Positions 48,515 to 57,500 of a stretch of 64,000 nt of DNA are shown here, piece by piece; within the stretch, counting starts at the first letter, position 1, and the number at the start of each line of letters is the position of its first letter. Below the pieces are notes generated by a model. That model saw only the letters and a list, made by a program, of their open reading frames with translations, was not told the origin of the DNA and searched no databases. The position numbers and the translations under genes were made by a program. Origin of the DNA: Heliocidaris erythrogramma (lineage: Eukaryota > Echinodermata > Echinoidea > Camarodonta > Echinometridae). The DNA is taken from the NCBI GenBank assembly GCA_025617745.1, contig CM046868.1, positions 23,985,608 to 24,049,607 on the forward strand. The letters run 5' to 3'.

Positions 48515-51500
48515 CTAGTACTAGTACTAGTAGCAGTAGTTGTAGCAGTAGTCGTCGTCGCTCTAGAAGGAAGAATGCTGTAAATTGTAAAACGGACGTC
48601 CATCCTCTTAAGGAGTTGGGGGATACGGGCAAAACAGGAAAACAGATACAATGAAAATACCTCAAATGTTTTAGGATAGGGAGCCGGTCATATGGTCATC
48701 ACAAAACAGAGAGAGAGAGAGAGAGAGAGTGTGTGTTTGTTATGACAATAGGGTGACAAGAAAAACTTTGCAGCCTTTTAAATGGAGGAATCGCATGGAT
48801 ATTGACTCCCACTCGTCCCCTCTCCATGATGTCCGTGAATAAGATTTTTTTTTAAATAAACTTTTTTATATTTGATGCTTTTATTCTGCTTTTATTTCAT
48901 TTTTGTTATTGTATTTATTCCTGTTCATTGTTATTAAACGCTGCCAAATCATTTATTATGAGTTTCGTTTTGTAGTATAAAAAAATGGAAATTCTGAAGT
49001 CGTTCAGACAATTTCACATTCAGTTGATTTTAATTATTTATTGTATTTACGAAAAATCGACTATAGTCCAAAATGTCTTTGTCGTCTTACTTTTCACATT
49101 ATACTCTATCTAAAAAAAGAGTGCGATATGACTAAATATTACATTATGTTTATGTATTTTGATTTGCATATAGCAATGTGTCCATGTATATCACACTTTA
49201 TTCGCAGGTACTCCCTCAACATTGTAGTGGAAGAATTGAAAGACCCTTACAAGTAAGAATTCATCAAATTTGAAAAGGAAAATAAATTTCTGTAGTCGTA
49301 AGATGTTGTATTCAACTCCTTTTTAAAAATCTTTATATACAGTTATCTCAAACATAACCAAAGGAAAATATATTTTTGAAATATCTTTACCTGCATGACG
49401 CATGTAGAAAAAAACCCCGGAAATTTCAGCATGATTAATTTTCTTTATTCAAATAAACAATTAAGTGCATTGTATTGTTAAACATCTTTTATTTATTCCA
49501 AATTTATTTTCTGCAAAGAGATTGATTTATCGACGTTTTTATTCATGATATTACAGGATGAAACTACGATTTCGTGAATAGCTCTGTTAACGAGGATTAC
49601 TTAATGCCAAAGAATACTGTGAAATCGATTGCAACATTCGGTAGCAATTATTTATCTATTTCTGGCCATATCTTACCGTGTACAGCTCACGTGTTATAAT
49701 CATGATCATATCTATTTGTGATAAGCCTTTAAGAAAGAATTTCCGAGCCAAAATCGACCAAAGTTGAATGAGCAAGAAGTTGAATTATTCTTGACGCTCG
49801 TGTTTTCTTTTTAAGGGTCAGAGTTTAATGCGATAACATTGCCATGATACCGTCGATCCTTAAAAAAATTGTGGAGATAATATAGATAATGTGTATGTAT
49901 ATTAGGATTATTTGTTTTATAGATATCTTTCTACACCTACCCAGTGGCGGCACCAGGGGGGGGGGGGCATGGGGGCATTTGCCCCCCAGTCAGAAGCTTT
50001 GCCCCCCAGTTGCCCCCCCCCCCCAATAATTATCGGAGTGAAAAAAAAATGAAAGGGTGGAAAATTTTTTTTTACTTGGCGCCATCTTTCTTGTTTTTTT
50101 CTTTTTTTTGCTTGCTTGTCAGGGAATTATGGAGGCAAGCTGGGCCCCATAACCCCTTTACTGAGCGTTTTTTTGAAGTTTGGCGAGAATTTTTTTTTTG
50201 TCCCTACCCCCCCCCCCCCCCCCCCCCCACTAAGCGACTTTTTGAGAAGCTGGCGAGACCAAAAAAATACGGGTCTACATTTTGACTTTCATTTTCCTGC
50301 ATCCGCCCCTGCCCCCCCTACATTTTCTTTTGCCCCCCATTTGCCCCCCCCCCCACTTTAAAAATCCTGGTGCCGCCACTGCACCTACCACGAATAATGC
50401 ATTTTATTCCATATCATAACTAACTTTAGGCCTACTTCGCAAGGTCGCGGAAATCAATGTATGCGATATTGTACAATATTGTTACTGTCCTTACGATAGG
50501 CTTGTTACTTATGTTGTATACAATGATTGTAATCATATCTCAAAGTGGATCGCCTATGTTATATATTATGATCACGATTATTTTAATTGAAGGCAACCTT
50601 GTATGACCCAATCTTGCCACAACTAATAAAATCATACATTTATACATAAAGAGTATTATGATATAAATATATATATTTTAATTTTGTTGCAAATTTCAAT
50701 TATTTTATACTACATGTATTCGCCTCAATAATGACATTTTTCCAAACTAGGGTATAATCTTACTTGAAAAGGGGGCGAAAATTCAGAGCGAAATGACACA
50801 AAGAAAGAGGGAGAGTTAGAATGATTTAGCGGATTTTAAAGATCAGAAAGAGGACAATTTCTCCAAACGGGGAGGATAAATGTTTGACTGCAGGATGTAC
50901 ACTTTTTCGGCTATTGAAAATAATTTCAAGAGTGCCTTTCAAGATTCCAAAAGATTCCAAGTACTTTTAAAATCAGAATTATATACAACGGAGTCTCCAT
51001 GGAACATTACTAAAATTGTCTTCAATGGAGTCTACACACTTAGAAATAAAGGTACAATTTTGCACCTTTTTGGGTGCAACTTTGCACCCTAAGAAGCTTT
51101 TTGCACTTTTAAAGGTGCAGTTACTGTAGCTACAATTTGCACCCTTAAAGGGTGTAGAGTTGTACCCTTTACAAAAGGTACAAATTTGCACCCTTTTGGA
51201 TGCAAAGTTGCATGTTTTATGGTGCAAACAGGCGTCAAAGGGTGCAAGCAAGAACAAAAACGTGCATTTTTGCACCCTTTTCATGTAGGGTGCAAGATTG
51301 CACCCAAAAAGGTGCTGCCAGTGTTGCATTTAGGGTGCAAACCTAAACCTTTTTTTCTAAGTGTGTAAGGATAGATCATTCCCAAGTAGGCCTACATTCT
51401 ATCAAAGACAATTACCTCTTTATAGTTATCGGAGGGGTACTTTGGGTAAATTTAGGTGTCTTGGCGGATATTATATCTTAGGAGGGTATACTCAGGATGG

Positions 51501-54500
51501 GGTTGGGGGCTGGTAGTTGCCGTGGTGCTAGCTAGTCCAGGGTAGATCATCTGGACACAATAAAATGAGACTTATATAACTACCGTTTGAAAGAACATTA
51601 CCTTGCACTCACCATTTTTCATCTGCAGTTTGGTATATGATACATAATGACGGTTCGTTATAATAGCGGTATTGTTGCAAATGATATGAATTTATCTGAA
51701 CCTCTCAACAGAAACCTACCGCGTGCAATCGTCATCACCATCGTCACTGTGACCATAGTCTATGTTCTTACAAACATCGCCTACTTCGCTGCTCTATCAC
51801 CAGAGGAACTCCTAGCTTCAAATGCTGTCGCAGTGGTCAGTATATAATGCAAATTAATGTATAGGAATATAGAGGCAGAGCTATAGTAAGTGGGGTTTTT
51901 ATACCCCCGCCAAACAAAGTTTGAAGGGGGTATATAAGAATCAGCGTACGGTCGGGCGGTCGGTCCGTTGCAAATCTGGCGTATCGAATTACATGCACTT
52001 CCTCATTTATCGAGCATTGCTCATGAAATAAGACATACATGTATTGTTTCAATGTGTGGCAAACTGCGTTGCCATGGTAACGACATATGGCATTAAAAGG
52101 GGAAAATATTGCATATCAAACCACTTCCTCATATTTGGAGCAATGCTCAGGAAATTTGGCGCACACATTGGGGCGGGGGTATTCTAGCTTTAGTAGGCAA
52201 GCAAAGAAAAAAGTTTTTTTTTTAAATATGTGTATGCTGGGATGATCCTAGGGAAATGGGCCCCATCCCCCATAACCCCATTTCTGCATGATGATATTTA
52301 TTGCATATAGTCCCTTTTCGAAGTGATATAGATACATGAATATGACAAGAAACTTTTAATCCATAACAAATGTCTAATAATCCAACGTTTCAACTGAAAA
52401 CATAAGCATGGACAAATTTTGTTGATGCTCTTGTAGTATGATGTTTTGTTTTCAAGGGTTACTATTATTCAGACATGTATTATCATACCATGGAAGTGGG
52501 CTTAAAGTTTATCTGCCCCTCCGCAATATGAAAATGAATTATGTTCTATGTGAAAGGCTCTGTATTGTACAATTTCTCTTCAGTTATTTTTAAAGGAGCA
52601 TATAACAGTTATTAATAGTAGACATAGTTATTTTTGGCAGAGAACTTCAGTAACATTTCGAAAATATTAGTCTATTTACTGGTATTAATTCTTTGTGTTC
52701 TATTTTGACAGACATATGGGGCCAAAGTATTGGGAAGCTTTGCCTGGATCATGCCTGTATCTGTGGCTCTTTCCACTTTCGGTTCGGCTAATGGAAATAT
52801 GCTGACCTGCTCACGGTAAGAATATTGATGCTACCAAATTGGGCCATTTGTGTAGCCCCCTCCAACCCCTACCTATTTATCATTGAAACTTGCCCCTTCT
52901 CCTCCTCCACCTCCTCCTCCTCCACCTCCTCCTCCTCCTCCCCCTCCTCCACCTCCCTCCTCCCCCTCCTCCTCCTCCCCCTCCTCCTCCCCTCCCCTCC
53001 TCCTCCCCTCCTCCCCTCCTCCCCTCCTCCCTTCCTCCTCCTCTCCTCCCCCTCCTCCTCCCCTCCTCCTCCTCCTCCTCCCCTCCTCCTCCTCCTCCCC
53101 TCCTCCTCCTTCTTTTCTTCTTCTTCTTCTTCTTCTTCTTCTTCTTCCACCACTTGTTTTTTTGCTCAGTATGCTACCAAATTGGGCCATTTGTGTAGCC
53201 CCCTCCAACCCCTACCTATTTATCATTGAAACTTGCCCCTTCTCCTCCTCCACCTCCTCCACCTCCTCCTCCTCCACCTCCCCCTCCTCCACCTCCCCCT
53301 CCTCCTCCTCCCCCTCCTCCTCCCCTCCCCTCCTCTCCTCCCCCTCCTCTCCTCCTCCCCTTCCTCCTCCCCTCCTCCTCTCCTCCCCCTCCTCCTCCCC
53401 TCCTCCTCCTCCTCCCCTCCTCCTCCTCCTCCTCCTCCCCTCCTCCTCCTCCTCCTCCTTCTTCTTCTTCTTCTTCTTCTTCTTCCACCACTTGTTTTTT
53501 TGCTCAGTATGCTACCAAATTGGGCCATTTGTGTAGCCCCCTCCAACCCCTACCTATTTATCATTGAAACTTGCCCCTTCTCCTCCTCCACCTCCTCCAC
53601 CTCCTCCTCCTCCACCTCCTCCTCCTCCTCCCCCTCCTCCACCTCCCCCTCCTCCTCCTCCCTCCTCCTCCCCCTCCCCCTCCCCTCCCCTCCTCCCCCC
53701 CCTCCCCCTCCTCTCCTCCTCCCCTCCTCCCCCTCCTCTCCTCCTCCCCTTCCTCCTCCCCTCCTCCTCTCCTTCCCCTCCTCCTCCCCTCCTCCTCCTC
53801 CTCCCCTCCTCCTCCTCCTTTTCCTCTTCTTCTTCTTCTTCTTCTTCTTCTTCTTCTTCTTCCACCACTTGTTTTTTTGCTCAGTATCAAAAGAATATCT
53901 TAGAACTTTTTTTATTGAGGTGCCTAATTTTGAAACTGCTACCTTTAGACAAATTTTTAATGTCTTCTTGATTTTGGTTATGTTTGATAATTGCAAAGAT
54001 TCCATTCCAAAATTCCAAAGTTTGGGCAAATTGTATACCACATACAAATGCTTGCTCCTACTACTTTTTTCAAGATATAGAGCTTACAAATAAGACAAAG
54101 TCGCTCACAATAAAAAAGCTAACATTTGCAACATTTCTTTTCTCTACAGATTATTCTTTGTAGGTGCTCGTGAGAAGCATCTTCCCAACCTCCTATCCAT
54201 GATCAACATTGAGAGAAATACACCTGTGCCATCATTATTATTTACAGTAAGTCACTAGAACATTTTGAATAAGAAAAAGGAAGGTTGTCCGTGGAATGAA
54301 TGATGATTCCATGATCAACATTCCATGGACATGTTTATCAATTTTCCTCAATATAAAGCCGTTGTAAAATTATCTTTAGCAAAATATTCCAGATCACTTT
54401 GGACATCAAACATGAATCATTGGGAAAATCGTGTTATATCTGACTATAAGAATGTAGTTAGATTAGGATGATGATCAGTTCAATTTTTTTTTAAGGGGAT

Positions 54501-54508
54501 ACACCCTA

Positions 54509-54544
<36 letters not shown>

Positions 54545-57500
54545 TATCTTATAATATAATACACTAAGGATTTCAGGCTCTTTTTTTGGTTCAAATAGGC
54601 TCCTCCCCTGGCCCTTTCGGTCCCCGCCTTTTGGTACCCACGGGTGGGGAAGGGTTCTTAGGGTGGTGGGAGGCACTTCTTGAGGGCTGACGTCCCGTCC
54701 ATATTTCATAAATTCATTTTTAAACATTGAATTTCCGCAGGGAGTAGGCCTAATAATTCCACCAACCCATGAAGCGGGTTTGTAGCTTCAGGCCCAGCCA
54801 ACCCATATACCTTTCCCTGTGAAGGGGAGCTATGCCAAAGAACAGCATGGCCATATATCCGCATGGCTTCAGTGTACAGTGCAGTATTATACACACGTGT
54901 TAGATCGTTTGCACGTACGTGTACAGGTCATCATACAGGTATAGAGTTACATCATTTGAAGCTTCATGGTCACACACACAGTTTAGTGTGTATGTTTCAC
55001 GACCAGTTCGCTACCGGTAATTTGAAGAAAATTCCTTCGAAAATATTTCCATAATGATTATGAATACGTATAATGATATTAATCCCTTCTCCCCTCGCCC
55101 TGGGGGTGATGGGATGACAATGGAATGGGGGGAGCTGGAGGGGGGGGGAGTAGTAGGGGAAAGTCAATCCGTCGGTCCTCCCAAGACCCATATAAGGGGG
55201 CCATAATCCCCCTGAAAATAAAATGACAAATTCATTTTTTCTCATTATTGCATCCTTTACAGGGGATGTACCGCTAATTATGGATGTTACTCTGAGTATT
55301 AATAAACCACAGAAACATGGCAAGATCAAATCGCTCCCTCTAGGTCTATGCATGGATATTCTACTCGAATATTATTATATCCATATCATCAATTTTCTTC
55401 AAGATGCAAGCTTTGGATAAATAAGACATATTCACGTGATCAGGGGCGAATCCAGAATTTAGTATAAGGCGGGGAAAACAAGTGCAGGTTTGTCAACTTT
55501 TGGAAAAGGCAGACCTAGAAAATTCGCTCAATAGGGGGTGGTTATGGGGGTCCCTCCATAATTCTCTGACAAGCAAAAAAAAGGTTTCATTCTAAAAGGG
55601 GGCGGGGGCACAATCAACAAAAGGGCGGATCGTCTATGGTCAAAATGCATACTTTCCTGCCATTGAACGGGGGGGGATGGCACGGGCCAGAAGCACCCCC
55701 CCCCCCCCCCCCCCCCCGGTCCGCCAATGGACATGTTGTAAATACTTCTTGGTAAAAATAACTTTACCCGACTTTTTTATTTATTCGCTTGATTATTGTA
55801 ACAAATATACGGTACGGTGATTAACCATAAACACAGCTAGCGCCCGTGGATGTCCACGGGCTGCTTCTGCTAGTATATATATATAACAGTAATTGCAACT
55901 TCAAAAAGACCCCAAAAACTAAACAAACAAGGGTGTACATAATGGAGTATGAGAACATGATACCGGTACATGTTACATATAGTTCACGTCTTTCTGAAAG
56001 TAGTTTGCCAGCCCAAGAATCATGTGTATACTTAAGAAGAACAGTAACAGAAATCTTTCACATTTACTGAATATGTATACTCTGATATGATAACAATGCA
56101 TGACGCTGTCAACTCTTTGGTTATTTGCTATCATCCTATCAATTGTTAGCCCTTTATGATCACTGACAAACCTGCCACATAATTACTTTGAATATATTTG
56201 CCAGAGTTTAGGGATTCACAAAGTGAGTTTTGATATGCCAGCATTGGGGTACTGACACATTGCTGCATTCATATATCTAACCTAGGGTAAAGTGATTTTT
56301 TTCTCAAGTGGATAATGTGAAAGGATATATAATATCGATGTTGCTACAGGAGGAATTGGCCTAGTAATTTCTGGGCAAAATCGCCCAAAGCAACATCACA
56401 GTCGGCAAAAAAAAAAAAAAAAAAAAATCAACTGTTACTTTTAGACAATGTTTTTTATTCATGATACAATCGCATGATGAAAACTCGATTTCATCTCCTT
56501 GTTTTATTTGGTCTGTTCATCTTATTGACAGTCTTTACTAACCATCTTATACTCGTTGGCTGGAGATGTCTTCACCCTTATCAACTACTTCAACTTCGTG
56601 ACATGGTTCAGCAGTGGTCTGGCCGTAGCTGGTCTAATCTGGTTGCGATACAAGGAGCCTGATAGACCCAGACCATACAAGGTATGACTTACAAGGAAAT
56701 GGTATATTATAATGGACATGATATATGATAAGATGCTCCATCGATGTATATCAAGTTTCAGGATTTTTTGTCACTCCATGGCTGAGATCAGGGGGGGGGG
56801 ATTCCTAAATTTGTTCACCGTTTTTACCAAAAAACAAGCAGTTCAGGGCCTTAGTAATATATTTTGTCATATTGTGTGCAATTCTTGTTATCATTCTTTC
56901 TTGAAAGAGTTTCGAATGCAAAACAAAATAATGAAAAGTAACAAGGTAGACGTTTTGAACATTTCACAATAGTACCTCCTTAAATACACCAGGGCTGTGT
57001 TTAAAACATATGTTATCAATAATGAGTTGCAATAACTAATGTAAGCTACTGAAATCGGTGCATTTGATTGGCTGTGAGCAATATTCTTTGTAGAATTTTG
57101 GCACTTGTTTTTGATAACTAGTTTATGAATGAGGGCCTAGTCCTTTTTCCCTCTTGACTGTGTATATCAAACACTAGTCATTGTGGCAGACATTCATCCT
57201 CCCTTTCTTTTTATCTTTTTTTCTTGACTCAATAGGTAAACATTTTTCTTCCAATTATCTTCGTCATCGCCTGCATCTTCCTCATCGTCATGGGCACCAT
57301 CGCCGCCCCGATCGACACCGTCATTGGAGTTGCCATCATGTGCTCTGGAATCCCAGTCTACTTCTTCATCGTGAGACCCAAGAAGAAACCCGAGATCATT
57401 GTCAAAGCCAATGGTAAGTGGTTGTCAGCGGTGGATTCAGGAGCCAACAGCCGGCCTATGCCCCCCTTATAACACCCAATGTGACATACCTAAGGAAAAC

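Noticed and set aside
47934..48665. Val-, Ser- and Cys-rich frames
   Set aside because: Artefacts of GTN triplet repeats.
52825..54093. Pro/Ser/Leu-rich and Glu/Gly/Arg-rich frames of up to 286 residues
   Set aside because: They translate the CCT/CTT VNTR inside intron 6. The flanking exons 6 and 7 join in frame without them.
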